From the NCBI GenBank assembly GCA_014898425.1, contig RCSZ01000007.1:434001-498000 (forward strand): DNA of 64,000 bases, read 5' to 3'. Shown here piece by piece: positions 36,884-48,229 of the stretch (positions are counted from its first letter, which is position 1; every line of letters starts with the position of its first letter). The notes beneath the pieces are model-generated. The model worked only from the letters and a program-made list of their open reading frames with translations, was not told where the DNA came from and ran no database searches. Position numbers and translations under genes: made by a program. Origin of the DNA: Botryotinia globosa (taxonomy: Eukaryota; Ascomycota; Leotiomycetes; Helotiales; Sclerotiniaceae).

Positions 36884-38464
36884 ATGACCGAATCATCATT
36901 CCCTCGCTTCATGAGCCTCCCGAACGAAATCCGAGACAAAATCTGGAAATACAATTTACCAGAACCGCGCATCGTGCACATGTCATCACTGAGAACAAGG
37001 GCGCAGATGCATCTATTTCTCAATCGCCCCGACACATGGAACCCACGCAGCAAACTCGAATTTTGCTTCTACGAAAATGGGAACGACCTATATCGAGGCG
37101 CCAAGACCAAACCCGAGGAATCGCCCCTCCGATTTGCATGTCGGGAATCTCGTGAGATCTGGCAGCAAAGCTATATCATACCCCAAATCAAAGTATCGCG
37201 TGAAAAGAGAGTCAACTTGGGTGTGGAGTGGCGAATGGTTGACAACTGCAAAAATGGAACATGTATTTCCCTCAAGGCTTGCAACAGAGCTCCAGCTCAC
37301 ATGATTCCACACGCGCACAACTGTTATAAAATGTCAGATGGGAGGTTATTCCACCTTCTTGTTCGTGGATTCATTGATATGAAGCGCGATACTCTGATCA
37401 TGGATCCCGTGGTTTTTTCCTTGATCAATGGGGATCTCGAATTAGAGCTTGATATCTCAAAGCTAAGGTCAATAGCATACACCTCCAGCATCGAGTATCG
37501 TCCATTGTGGAAGCCACCGGGAAATGATGGAAGATATGAGGTAGTTGAAGGCTCTCAACTCATTATATCTGAAAGGTATGGTGGCTATAATGCGGAAGAT
37601 CCCGATATTAACGAGAATCTTGTCGTCGAACAAGCGAGTGATGCAAGGACTGATCTCTTGAAGATTCAGAACCTGGAAGACATCTCTACAGATAAAAAGA
37701 AGAATATCGCAAGTAGAGATATGTGGAAATTCATTACCCAATGCTGCCCACAGATTTCCAGTATCAAACACATTCTTCTTGGGGAAAGAAATACTGCAAT
37801 CTACGCAAGGGCGGAAAGAATTTCTATCTTCGATGTGGGTAATATACGTCGGCCCAAATATGAATGGGAAATCCACGAGCATCATCTCTTACCACTCTAT
37901 CCCTCTGTCCGGAAGATTATCATGAGCCCGGAAAACACACCAATACATAAGTTTGGCTGGGGGGATGAGGAAAGGTCCGGGTTGCCGATGGCTGAAATAC
38001 AGCATCATTTCACCCATAAGTTTAACCACGGGGTGCAATTGGAAAAGGACTTCCAAGATTACTTGAAGGAACATGAGCGCTCTGGCAATCGTCCGTTCTG
38101 GCACGAGTTGACATTTCAAGTATGTGCTTTGGGGGATGCTATGTCCTTGGGTCCCAACCAAGTCGCCGAAGACCATGAAGATGCAGAAATGAACCTTCAG
38201 GAAGATTTTTTCGACGTGGAACCAGAAGGTGAGATACCATTTGAGTTTATCAGTGGTAATATCTCAACATCTTCTTCGTCTTTGTCTCTACCTTCAGATC
38301 CAGAAAAAGCCGGGTCTGAAGACCTCATCCCCCAAAACAAGGGACTAAAAGTCAAAGCCCCAATGAGGGGAGATGAGAGAAGTCTTCTTTATCTGGAAAT
38401 GGGTATTTATATCCACTGGGATCCCAGGGGACCTGTGCAAGTCACTCGAAAAAGACGGCAGTGA
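36884..38464 (+). CDS. 2EXR domain protein (526 aa)
   Basis: Intronless. The start MTESSFPRFMSLPNEIRDKI followed by WKYNLPEPRIVHM is the 2EXR opening. SPLRFACRESREIWQQSY and DTLIMDPVVF follow, matching the domain's later conserved elements, with a C-terminal part specific to this protein. Residues from about 430 on are acidic and Ser-rich, and the last 40 are basic. The ATG has a good context (GAAACATGACC). It shares family and orientation with the protein at 32468-33328 but is nearly twice as long and clearly diverged. Function is unknown. Confidence 0.85.
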   Translation: MTESSFPRFMSLPNEIRDKIWKYNLPEPRIVHMSSLRTRAQMHLFLNRPDTWNPRSKLEFCFYENGNDLYRGAKTKPEESPLRFACRESREIWQQSYIIPQIKVSREKRVNLGVEWRMVDNCKNGTCISLKACNRAPAHMIPHAHNCYKMSDGRLFHLLVRGFIDMKRDTLIMDPVVFSLINGDLELELDISKLRSIAYTSSIEYRPLWKPPGNDGRYEVVEGSQLIISERYGGYNAEDPDINENLVVEQASDARTDLLKIQNLEDISTDKKKNIASRDMWKFITQCCPQISSIKHILLGERNTAIYARAERISIFDVGNIRRPKYEWEIHEHHLLPLYPSVRKIIMSPENTPIHKFGWGDEERSGLPMAEIQHHFTHKFNHGVQLEKDFQDYLKEHERSGNRPFWHELTFQVCALGDAMSLGPNQVAEDHEDAEMNLQEDFFDVEPEGEIPFEFISGNISTSSSSLSLPSDPEKAGSEDLIPQNKGLKVKAPMRGDERSLLYLEMGIYIHWDPRGPVQVTRKRRQ

Positions 38465-39156
38465 GGAAGGTTTGACAGGGCTGGGATGATGATTCGCGGT
38501 AGGTCTACTTGAACTCTCCAAATTTGACATGTGATCTAATCTTAACTAGGGGTTGTACATAGTTATCAAGCAGGCGTTAACACGTGATTTTTGTGATTTT
38601 TGTTAATAATTAAATTGATAGGTATTTCAGCAACATGAATTTGTTATTATTCTTTGAGTATAAGAAAGATCGAGATAGGAGGAAGAGGAAAAGGGGGGGG
38701 GGAAGGAAAAAATCGTTAATAAGTTTTCCTTTATAATATAGAAACAAAACCCCCCAAAAATTGAAAATACAAATTGAAAAAAAAATCCTCTATATCAAAT
38801 GATTCAATGAGTTGTACCTGCGTTTTGTAAACCATAGTATTCACTTGAATTGGCCAGTCGATACAGAAGAAAGTCGAATTGCCAGACAGAAATCAGCAGA
38901 CAAAAACAAACAAGCAAATTGAAAAGACAATTAATTCGTAACTCCGGATCTAACAATGAACTTCCAATCCCCATGATATCAACTCTAGGTATAGCGCTAC
39001 AACTCACGCCATTCATTCAGACCAGCTACCTCCTTTCCATTCTCCAGTCAGATGCTCATGTCTTGACTCAATCCTACACTAGCTCTCCAATACATCAACG
39101 CCGCTGTTCATGAAAGCTCCCTTCAACCCCGTGAACTCTCGATTCAGGCCATACCG
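38465..39156. other. Convergent intergenic region
   Basis: This lies between the 3' ends of the 526-aa 2EXR gene (+) and the GRG-1-like gene (-). A G-run (38693-38702) and A-rich patches occur. No gene was seen; it probably holds both 3' UTRs. Confidence 0.5.
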
Positions 39157-40035
39157 TTAATGCTTAACGACTTCCTTATGATAAGACGCTTTTGCCTAGA
39201 ATACCAAAACTTGTCAGCTTATGTACTTCAACCCTTCACACTCTTTTGATGCATCTCCTGTCCTCTCCCATCATCCTAGAATCCGAAGTCCAGACTCCCC
39301 TTTTCTCTCGCTCTCACTCTTATTTCCCCTACCCGAACAATCCAACTCAACCACCACATCACTAATGACAACACAACATTCCCTCACCAAAACATCTCAT
39401 CAACTCTCCGAACACCACAATCCCATCTTCAACATCCAACAAGAAGCACCCGAGAAGAAGAAAAGAAAAAGGTATCCATACATCATGACCATGTTTCTCA
39501 ATCTTATCCCCCACCGCATTCACAGCCGCATGCACACGAGTACTGATGGGCATATTGCGATCCTTCGCTATACCTGCCACGCAAACCTATTAGCCTGAAC
39601 ATCCCTTCCAATGCCCATAACTCAACATGAACAGGAAACGGATCTTTGGAAGTACAACACCACAACGGGTGAACCAGAGCCAGGAAACCTGGAAGCTTGG
39701 AGATGTAGAGATGGAAAGAAACAAAAACTCACTCTTATTAATCTCCTTACTACTCTCCTTCCCCCCAGCCTTCGTCTTCTCCGCAACATAATTCGAAGCA
39801 TTTCTATACAGAGCAAGCACACCGAATCAGTATATACTCATCGTTTCCATCTTTTGCAACCTCCTCATCCAGATCTCAACAATAACAACAACAACAACAA
39901 CAACAAAAACAATAATAATCCACTCCATAAAAGAACCTTCAAATCCCCATCTCCCCCTCCCTTCCCTTCCCCATCCCCATCCAGATATATATAAAAAAGA
40001 GAGAGAAAGACAAACTTAATAGAATGCATATCCAT
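39157..40035 (-). CDS. ccg-1: GRG-1/CCG-1 homologue (glucose-repressible, clock-controlled small protein)
   Basis: Four small exons, 40035-40016, 39803-39733, 39573-39482 and 39195-39157, give 73 aa. Introns are large for this window (212, 159 and 286 bp); donors are GTTTGT, GTGAGT and GTATGG, and acceptors GTATAG, GGCAG and TTCTAG, with CTGAC before the last. The product starts MDMHSIKNASNYVAEKTKAG, continues ESSKEINKSIAKDRNMPIST, VHAAVNAVGDKIEKHGHD and ends AKASYHKEVVKH. This follows the Neurospora GRG-1/CCG-1 pattern (about 71 aa) along its whole length. The family is small, hydrophilic and strongly induced by glucose loss, light, clock and development; its molecular function is unknown. 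The gene is easy to miss because each exon is under 100 bp inside repeats. Exon 1 is the least certain part. Confidence 0.78.
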
Positions 40036-40330
40036 CTATCTATCACTCAACAATTTTCCATTCCCTCCTTGACATCTACCGATTTCCAATTTCCAATTTC
40101 CAAGTCTTTTATCGATGACTTCGATATGAATGTGATATAATGTGATGAATCAAAGTCGAAGGTTTTTTTCGAGGTATTGTTTGTTTATCTGTATATATAT
40201 CTATACAGGTAGAGAGAGGTAGGTATGTATTTTCGATTTGTATATTCACTCTACATATATCGTTCTGAACCCAGGTAGGTAGATATCTGATGTATCTTAC
40301 ATATAAAGAATCCTATGTATGCTTATCCCG

Positions 40331-40335
40331 AGAGA

Positions 40336-40392
<57 letters not shown>

Positions 40393-40515
40393 AGAGAAGG
40401 AGAGAAGGAGAGAAGGAGAGAAAGAGAGAAGGAGAGAAGGAGAGAGAGAAGGAGAGAAGGAGAGAAGGAGAGAGAGAAAGAGAGAAAGAGAGAAGGAGAG
40501 AGAGAAAGAGAAAGA
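40331..40515. repeat. GA / GAGAAGGA microsatellite
   Basis: About 185 bp of uninterrupted purine, made of AG dinucleotides and then GAGAAGGA/GAGAAAGA units. It generates open frames in several phases (Arg/Glu and Ser/Leu repeats) that are not genes. It lies about 300 bp upstream of the GRG-1-like start. Confidence 0.88.
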
Positions 40516-40645
40516 GATACTTAAGTCTATATATATTCATCTGAGCACTTATTTATTTATCCATTCATCCCACCTTCCCCAATCCCTCTCTCCCTCTATC
40601 TAGGTATTCCTCTATCTCTTTTTCCCAGAATCTCAAATTCCAGAC

Positions 40646-40698
40646 CCCATCCCATCCCATCCCATCCCATCCCATCCCATCCCATCCCATCCCATCCC
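40646..40698. repeat. CCCAT pentamer repeat
   Basis: Perfect tandem CCCAT copies, about ten to eleven units, in the region upstream of the GRG-1-like gene. Confidence 0.85.
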
Positions 40699-41727
40699 AA
40701 AATCCAGCCCACAAGATCACACACAAATGACATATCGTGGACCCCCTAACAACCTTAGCAGTCAGTCAGCCATACCACCACAAAATATCCTCGGCCATCT
40801 CATCCATCTCATACTAAGCAATTTCAAGATTTCAAGATTTCTCCATCACAATTTCTCCATTACAATTTCTCCAGAAAGGGTAAAAGATACAAGATAAAAG
40901 AAACTTTAAAAAAAAAAAATCAATCAACTACCTACCCATCATATCATCACGTTGAATAGAAATAATCGGAACCAATAGCATAGCATAATATCGTATTCTA
41001 CCAAGTACTCGTACCCATGCTACCACATTACAGTCCACCCACCCAGTCAATTCCACTCTCTCTAGATGACCTGTCCAGATAAGAATCTAAACATCCATTA
41101 ATGAGACAACGAGGGAATCCACATCACCACTCATTGGGTCGGTACGTCTTTTATCGAGACACAAGATATTCCACCCAATCAATACCATCTACAATACTAG
41201 CGAATCTCGAGATGAACCACTCGTGAAACGGTTGATTGATTGATTGATATAATAGAACTGTCCCTCCACCCAGACCCTCATATAAAGTCCATTCCATTCC
41301 ATATTGCACCCTCTTTAGCCTTAGCCTTAGCAAAAAACAAAAACAAAAAGCCTTCCACCAAATCCACGATTCATCATCACCCAGAGCGCCAAGAAATGCG
41401 TATATACAAATACTACGCCTTTACAATCCCATCGCCCCCTCGCTTGTTGAAAAGATATCTATGTATCATGAAGACAACCTCCATGTATTCATTCATTCAT
41501 TCCCTTCCAAAAACCGACAGATATGCGAAAGACGATTCGTAATGAATTGGGTATGTACGTCTATTAATTATGCCCTGCCCACTCCTTAACTCCATTTCCC
41601 AATGATTGGATATATCGATGTACGTTCCCTGACCTCTATTTAGAGTGTATCGTATGTTTAATATCCTTAAAGTGATAGCGTACGAAGTGCTATAAGATAC
41701 TGGGGTACGTGCTAGGTCGAATGAGTA

Positions 41728-43732
41728 TTAAGGAAATACTGCATCCAATACCTCGTCGTCATCACCGTCATTTTCATCGGGATTTAATGCAGTAGCATTC
41801 ATCATTCCAGACATTATCTGGTCATCTTGAGCCCCCAGAGGCTGTTGTGAATTCGCAACTTCTTCAATGGAAAGGGCCCCTTCGTCCTCAGGAGCTACCC
41901 GATTCAACTCCATGGTTAAATCTCGTGTTAAAAAACTGCGTAGACCATTCACACCAGGTCCAGAAAAGACACAAAATACATTGCGTTGATGTTCGGTGAA
42001 TTCTAAATGATGTCAATACATTGATGAAAAGTATAAAGTGAAGAACTTACCTGCGGGCGCCTCTCTACAAAATTGTTCGAGATCACTTCGAAGAAATGCG
42101 TGAACACCAGTCAAACTCAGATGTGTTAATTTTGAGCAATTTCTAAGTAGTAATATTATACTCTGTAATTCTGTTAAAAAAAATCCTCATGCACAATTGT
42201 CTTCCACTTACTTGGAGTGTTAAATTAGCACAATAGCTAAGATGTACTCTTTCGAGGCAACTCCCACTATAGGGTGGTTCATCGATATGATGTCCTCGGT
42301 GAGCTAATTGTCGTTGTTTTTGTGCGACGGCCAATGCTATAACACTTTCATCGGTGATATTTACACACTTGACCAACCCAACACGCCTTAGTTTAGGAAG
42401 AGTAGCTAGCTTTGTGACGGATAAATCTGTGAGGTGAACACAACAACCTAGATCGATATAACGAATCCGATTGCATGCTTGAACAAGTTTGATGACAGCA
42501 GCATCGGTAATTTGTCCACAATGTCCAAGATGAAGGTAGTGAAGATTTTTTCCCAGCCTGCTAATGGAATGAACGGCATGGTCCGTCAAGAGCCTACATT
42601 TTGCGAAGACTAAATTCCTTAATCTTGGAGCAACAGCTATAATCTTCTCAACAGCAGCATCTGTGAGTCGATGACAACTTGTAAGGTCCAATATTCGTAA
42701 ATGATCGTATGTCGCTTTATGAGGTAGGTTAAGGAATGCCGAATCGGTAATCAATTCACAATTTGCCAATCGAAGTTCCCGGAGAGCATTTCCATGTGTG
42801 ATGAGATTAGTTACTGGGTCGTTTCCAATATTTTTACATTGGTGGAGATCGATTTCGAGGATGTTACGGCAATTTTGAGCAAATGCCATGATCGCCCGGT
42901 CATCTAGTTGCTCACATTCATTCAACTTGAGCTAAAAATTAGGTTAGTATAAATCTTGAATCAATTCGAGGTAACTTACCCGTTTGAGGTAACGACAACT
43001 TTCCGCCACTTGCACCATCGATTCAGAAGTAATTCCAACGCACTGCGATATGTTTAGACCTTGCAATCGGCGACAATGCTCCGCCAAAGTGAACATGGAA
43101 GTGTCGGTAATTTGTTTCACTCCAGAAATATCAAGAGCAAGTAAGTGACTGTTATCGGTAATTAATTCGGTCAATCCACTATCTGAGATACCCTCGCAGT
43201 TGGTCAACGTTAATCTTTCCACCTTTGTGCATACGGAAAGAGGTCGAACAGTTCCATCACTGACGCGATCCGCTAAAACTGCCAAATTTAATCTCTTGAT
43301 GAAATCTCGATATGCAAAGTAGGGGTTTTCCAAGGTAAGTGTATTGCAGATATGCCCGAGTTTCGGAAATGTCGAACATGCCGGTCGATGCCATAATAAA
43401 TCCACACTATTCCTAGCCCATTTCTTACATACTCGCATGCAAGATAGAATATCGTTTGGATGGGTGAGTTTTGAGAATATGTTGATGAGAACTTCTGCGG
43501 GCAGTCTATTGGATGCGGATATACATGTCTCTGTAACAGCCATGTCCTGAAAAGTTGGTACGCCGATTGAAGATTGCGAATCGTTGTTTCCAGCGAAGAA
43601 ATCGGATTCTTCATAATCGGCACGCGCGGGGGAATTACTTGTAGATGAATGCGAATCGTCAGCTATATCAGGAGTCGCACGAGATGGAAAACCGGAGTTG
43701 ATGAGCGGCATCCTCGTAGGTCGACCCTTCAT
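41728..43732 (-). CDS. grrA: GRR1/GrrA F-box leucine-rich-repeat protein (SCF ubiquitin ligase)
   Basis: Exons 43732-42980, 42931-42212, 42162-42051 and 42002-41728 give about 619 aa. The three introns are 48-49 bp with GTAAGT donors. The F-box (ASNRLPAEVLINIFSKLTHP, then RVCKKWARNSVDLLWHRP) precedes at least ten AMN/Grr1-type LRRs, for example LTLTNCEGISDSGLTEL, LNISQCVGITSESMVQVAES and LGHCGQITDAAVIKLVQ. After the LRRs, TEHQRNVFCVFSG is the conserved Grr1 post-LRR segment. The protein recruits substrates (G1 cyclins and nutrient-signalling regulators in yeast; ascospore formation in Aspergillus) to SCF for ubiquitination. Upstream in-frame sequence to 43873 lacks an ATG, so the Met opening MKGRPTRMPLINSGFPSRA is the start. 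Confidence 0.92.
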
Positions 43733-44182
43733 CGTGATGAATGAAGGGAGATGATGTGGTCGAAGTATCTGAAGTGAGAGGCAGTGATGGAGCAATAGCC
43801 GGGATGCTTTTCTAGAATTGGCGCTACGTTTGGAGGTAGTTGATAAATCGATATCGAGACCAATGTCGTTCAAAGGGGTGAAATGAGGAGGTTGCTGACA
43901 ATTGTGGGTTGCTCAGCCTCGTCGATATCATGGAAGATTTTCCCAGGGTTTTGGGTCTGTAAGGGAAGATAAAAGATGTCGCGAATTTCGTAAATTTCTG
44001 GGAATATTTCTGAATGACGAAATTGAATCCCGTTTCCCCGAAATAGTTGAATTCCGAAAGGAATTTGGTTGAGGAGGAATTAATTCATTTATCAGTTTTG
44101 ACTTTTAGGGAAATTGAGCGATGGAAACAAGCAATATTTGATCGTGTTGTGTTCTTCTCTTCCTCTTCTTCTTGATCTTCTT

Positions 44183-44335
44183 CCTCTTCTTCTCTTCTTC
44201 TCTTCTTCTCTTCTTCTCTTCTTCTCTTCTTCTCTTCTTCTCTTCTTCTCTTCTTCTCTTCTTCTCTTCTTCTCTTCTTCTCTTCTTCTCTTCTTCTCTT
44301 CTTCTCTTCTTCTCTTCTTCTCTTCTTCTCTTCTT
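44183..44335. repeat. TTCTTCTC octamer-type pyrimidine repeat
   Basis: About 150 bp of tandem TTCTTCTC/TTCTC units, purine on the other strand. It lies roughly 450 bp upstream of the GRR1 start. It yields Leu/Phe/Ser and Arg/Glu/Lys open frames that I reject as genes. The neighbouring minus frame (44105-44524) is also explained by this repeat. Confidence 0.9.
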
Positions 44336-44667
44336 ATTTAATGTTTTAAATTTTAGAGGCTTTGGCACTGGCTTGGACTTCGCATTGGCTTTTGGTTGCA
44401 GGAAGAAGTTCCGTTTTGGATGTTGTGCTTTGCAGGGTAAATGTGTGTTTGGAGGGATTGGTGGCAGGTGGGATAATGGTTTGAGGTAAGAAGAAGCTTG
44501 ATAAGGGAGAGAATGATGGATCAAATGTGCGTGTTAGTGCCGTACTTGATTAGTAAGCAAGACAATTAATTCACTGGTGATTCTAATTATAGAATTATAG
44601 ACTTGAATGTGAATGGCATCTGGAACGATTAGAACTTTCATTTGATTTCTATTTATTCAAATAGTCT

Positions 44668-44712
44668 GCCTCCACGGCAGTGGCCCCCGGAGGGCTAGCG
44701 GAGCGTCATCTA
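44668..44712. repeat. GC-rich multi-hairpin patch
   Basis: In AT-rich surroundings, about 40 bp contain adjacent small hairpins: CTGCC-tccac-GGCAG, GCCC-ccgga-GGGC and GCT...AGC. It resembles the mobile GC clusters or double-hairpin elements of fungal mitochondrial DNA, so it could be a small mitochondrial insertion in the nucleus. The origin is inferred only from its shape. Confidence 0.4.
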
Positions 44713-45454
44713 TGTATCAATATGACAGATGATACTAGACAGGTAGGTAAAGAGGTAGGTAGTAGTCTAGAATCTCTTTCTCTGTGCTCGTGTATAGAAG
44801 TCTAATCGCTTATGGTTGATAACGATGTCAGGACAGGACTCAGGAGGTAGGATATCTATCTATCTAATCTACCTAGTACTTATAAAAATCCAAACAATAT
44901 ATACACATATATACACATATATACACATATATACATTGGTATCAGACATAAATGAATGCTTTTATACAGATTAATAGATAAATAGATAGAATCAAAAAAG
45001 AACCACTATCTCTCATTGATAATCTACCTAGGTAGTATTATACTCCGATATCTATTCAGGTATTCAAGTATTTACCTATTTACATTACAAATGTAAAAAA
45101 TCATAAATATTCTCTATAATCTAGAAGCAAACAATAATATAAATCCTTATACATACTAATCTTACATAAACCAATCAAATCATTTTAGAAAACCCAAAAT
45201 TGAGCTTTGAGCTTTGAGCTTTTCCCCAGATTCCACTAAAAAGCTTCTCGATACGCAAGCGAGGAGGGTGCGTGTAAGCTCCATCCACCCATTATCAAAC
45301 CAGGTCATATTTCACACCCCTCACCCCTCACCCCTCACCCACCCACCTCAATTTCTCTTCTTAGGTGTATACACAAAACCTAACACAGCCCAGCCCAACA
45401 TACCACAACAAACCTCCATCCCCAACCCAGCAGCACAACAACCCACCCACCAAA

Positions 45455-46561
45455 ATGTCCTTCCTCCCCCTCACATCCCGCACGCTGCGCACCCTCCCCA
45501 AACGACAAGGCCCTTCTCCCTTTCGCACAGCCGTTCGCACCCTAACCAGCAAATCCCCCTCCACCCCCCAACTCGATCCGATTTCCCTGCACCGGCTCGA
45601 AGCTACCCGGCGCGCCTACTACAAACGCCGTACCTTTTATTCCGCCTCGGGTTTCCTCGTCGGCATGGTTTGCATCTGGGTGACCGCAACCTCGATTGAG
45701 ATACCTCCGCCATCCAAACTCGACAGCTCTCGCTCTAGCAACTCTCTCCCCTCCTCCTCTCCGGTCACCATTCTCCCCCCCTCAACAAGCACCAAAGAAG
45801 CCGAAGCCGAAGAGCTCATCCCCACCGGCACAAGCACCATCCCAACTTTCCCCAAAACCCTACACTTCTCCGACACCCCCACCACACACCCCAGCGAACC
45901 CTACCAACTCCTCGGTCTCGGCATCCGCACCGTCTCCTTCCTACACATCCAAGTCTACGTCCTCGGTCTCTACATCTCCCCCTCCTCCATCCCCACTCTG
46001 CAAACCACTCTGCTGCAGCTCGCCGCGCCAAACGGCGCATCCACCCTCGTCGCCAACGAAAAAGATGCCTTGAGCGCAATGCTTCTCGATCCCGCCCGCA
46101 GCGAAGAAATCTGGTCCGCCATTCTCAAAAATCCGGAAATTAAATCCATCGTCCGCATTGTCCCAACGCGCAATACGGATTTCCACCATCTGCGCGACGC
46201 GTGGGTACGTAGTCTCACTGCGCGCGCTCAGAAAAATAGAGAGGAGTTCGGGGATGAAACGTTTGGGAAGGCGATGGGTGAATTCAAGGCGTTGTTTAAT
46301 AGGGGGAGTGTACCAAAGGGACGGGAACTGCTGTTGAGTCGGGATGAGAGTGGGAAGTTGGGGGTGTGGTATGAGGATGGAGTGAGTGGGAGTCAGAGGT
46401 TGGGAGAAGTGAGGGATGAGAGGATTAGTAGGGGCATTTGGTTGGGGTATCTGGCGGGTGCGAATGTGAGTAGTGAAGAGGCGAGGAGGAGTGTGGTGGA
46501 GGGAGTCATGAGGTTTGTGGAACGTCCGGTTGGGAGTGTCGAGGGGATGGTGACGGTGTAG
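45455..46561 (+). CDS. aim18: AIM18-like mitochondrial chalcone isomerase-fold protein
   Basis: Intronless, 368 aa from the ATG at 45455 (CCAAAATGTC, a near-ideal fungal start context). The N-terminus MSFLPLTSRTLRTLPKRQGP is Arg/Ser/Thr-rich without acids, a mitochondrial presequence. A membrane segment follows (SASGFLVGMVCIWVTATSI), then a variable Pro/Ser linker. The chalcone-isomerase-like domain begins near LHFSDTPT and includes LLGLGIRTVSFLHIQVYVLG, typical of fungal AIM18/AIM46. These proteins sit in the inner membrane facing the intermembrane space. Yeast mutants show altered mitochondrial inheritance; they are heme-binding or non-catalytic relatives of plant chalcone isomerase. GC and Pro content in the first half is higher than in neighbours. 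Confidence 0.9.
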   Translation: MSFLPLTSRTLRTLPKRQGPSPFRTAVRTLTSKSPSTPQLDPISLHRLEATRRAYYKRRTFYSASGFLVGMVCIWVTATSIEIPPPSKLDSSRSSNSLPSSSPVTILPPSTSTKEAEAEELIPTGTSTIPTFPKTLHFSDTPTTHPSEPYQLLGLGIRTVSFLHIQVYVLGLYISPSSIPTLQTTLLQLAAPNGASTLVANEKDALSAMLLDPARSEEIWSAILKNPEIKSIVRIVPTRNTDFHHLRDAWVRSLTARAQKNREEFGDETFGKAMGEFKALFNRGSVPKGRELLLSRDESGKLGVWYEDGVSGSQRLGEVRDERISRGIWLGYLAGANVSSEEARRSVVEGVMRFVERPVGSVEGMVTV

Positions 46562-46868
46562 ATGGTGACGGTGTAGATTGGGGCTTGTATTTTAGTGTAT
46601 GTATGTTTGTCTGTATGAGTATTGTCGTGATGACATGATATGAAACGGAAAGTCTGGCATGGTAGAGCACAGTATTGCTTAGCATATGTATCACAAAACA
46701 TGAGTAAATAAAGCAATCTTTATGTATCATATTCATCGAAACATCCCTCCAATCGCAGCAAACGAGCTATTCTATGCGCTTCTTGTAATCATGCAATTCA
46801 TCCATCCGCTTCAAGCACTCCACTTTCTTTTCCCTGTGAACCATCAACACAATCTCCTCAAGAAGCCT
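46562..46868. other. Convergent spacer, AIM18 to glutaredoxin
   Basis: This 307-bp spacer contains a duplicated GATGGTGACGGTGTAGAT (46547-46577) that spans the AIM18 stop codon. It is otherwise the two 3' UTRs. Confidence 0.5.
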
Positions 46869-47573
46869 CTAAGCCACGATAGCATTCAACTCCTTCAACT
46901 GACTCTCCAAATCCTTCTTGTTCTTCGCTTGCAAATCCGAGTTTCCACCAACATGTTTCTGACCGATGAAGATGTTAGGGACGGAGCTTTGGCCAGTCTT
47001 CTGGGCAAGGTAGGATTGGATTGCTGCGCCGTCGTCTAGGGGGAGAGTTAGTTGATGATATTTTGGAGAAGCAAGAGGAGGGAAAGGGTTTGGGGGAGGA
47101 GGGAAAGGGTTTGGGGGAGGAAGATGAAAAGGAAAAGGAAAAGGGTAAACATACCAACTTGATCAAGCTCAATGGAGTAAAAGTTTGCTTTCATATCGGT
47201 CAAGAGCTTCTTGGTGGAATTGCAGTATGGGCAGTAGGATTTGCTGAAGACGGCTGGGAGTGGATTGGTTAGTTATTTGTTTCGAGTCTGATGTTCTCTT
47301 CTCTTCTCGTGATTCTCATTGTAGCATCCCATCCTACTCTCTTCGAGCAATCGCAGAGATTACTCGAGGAACAGGCAAGGTTCGTATCCATAGAACACAA
47401 AGCATAGCACAGCATAGCGTAGCATAGCATAACATAGCAGAGCTGAGTATCTCCACAACACCGCAAGAAGAGGATGAAATGGAGCAATAAAGCGATAGAG
47501 AAACATAAAAAGCAAACATACCAACAGCATTTCCATCAATGATGCCCTCGGCTTTAGTTTGAGCAGCAGACAT
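46869..47573 (-). CDS. grx1: Dithiol glutaredoxin (CPYC type)
   Basis: Exons 47573-47522, 47253-47155 and 47035-46869 encode 105 aa. Intron 1 is 268 bp (GTATGT, two CTAAC boxes, CCCAG) and contains AGCAT repeats. Intron 2 is 119 bp (GTATGT, CTAAC, CCTAG). The product begins [20 protein letters not shown], with the active site [13 protein letters not shown], the cis-Pro segment SSVPNIFIG and the GSH-binding GGNSDL. This is a single-domain class I glutaredoxin that reduces protein disulfides and glutathione mixed disulfides, with GSH as donor. No targeting signal is visible, so it is probably cytosolic. Both intron joins restore the family sequence exactly. Confidence 0.93.
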
Positions 47574-48192
47574 TCTGGCGGCGGTAATGGGAGTGGCAGT
47601 GAAGAAACGACGAAAGAAGTTAATGATGGGCGATTGGTATGAGACCGGTTTATACCTAGGTCTTGTAGGTGAGGTGGGTGGGGAGTTTTATATGTAAATG
47701 TCGAATGTGGATGGAGATGGAGATGGAGATGGAGATGGAGATGGAGATGGAGATGGGGAGATCCGGAATGAGTATGTATTAGTAATAAGTAGGTATGATT
47801 TATTTAGGGAGCAATGGACGGGTGGATGGTGGGAAGTTTCAAGTTAGGAAGGAGGGGTTGATTTTGGTGTGGTGTGGTGTGGTTGATTAGCAATTGGGTG
47901 AGGGGCGGAGAGGTTCTAGAAATGGAGAGGCCATATGATTTGAATTCTTTGCTGACAAATTTGTAGATTTATATACTGGACAGAGTAGACATTGGATACG
48001 ATCATTCTCGAATCATGCAAGAGTGAGGCAAAACATCCATCACTTGGTATGTGGTCTGCTAAGAGAAATATGTGTTGGCACACTCGTGGACAGCCCTGTG
48101 ATCTATGTCCTCTGTCTTGACTTATTAGTAAGCCTTTTTATTGTACAATACTCCATCATGCTCGGTATCGTGGAAGAAAGATATATATATAC

Positions 48193-48229
<37 letters not shown>

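Larger units (their letters stand above)
40036..41727. other. Repeat-rich intergenic region
   Basis: This is the promoter side of the GRG-1-like gene and the 3' flank of GRR1. It contains TTTCCAA repeats (40083-40103), a long GA tract (40331-40515), eleven CCCAT units (40646-40698) and TTTCTCCAT repeats (40838-40872). No gene was recognised. Confidence 0.5.
43733..45454. other. Divergent intergenic region between GRR1 and AIM18
   Basis: This includes the GRR1 5' leader, a 150-bp TTCTTCTC repeat (44183-44335), a GC-rich hairpin patch (44668-44712), ATATATACAC repeats (44898-44934) and CACCCCT repeats (45316-45340) just before the AIM18 start. No additional gene was recognised. Confidence 0.5.

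Noticed and set aside
40290..40603. Arg/Glu-rich and Ser/Leu-rich open frames
   Set aside because: They are explained entirely by the GA microsatellite and are open in several phases on both strands.
44105..44524. Arg/Glu/Lys-repeat open frame upstream of GRR1
   Set aside because: It follows the TTCTTCTC repeat; flanking residues show no family similarity or splice signals.
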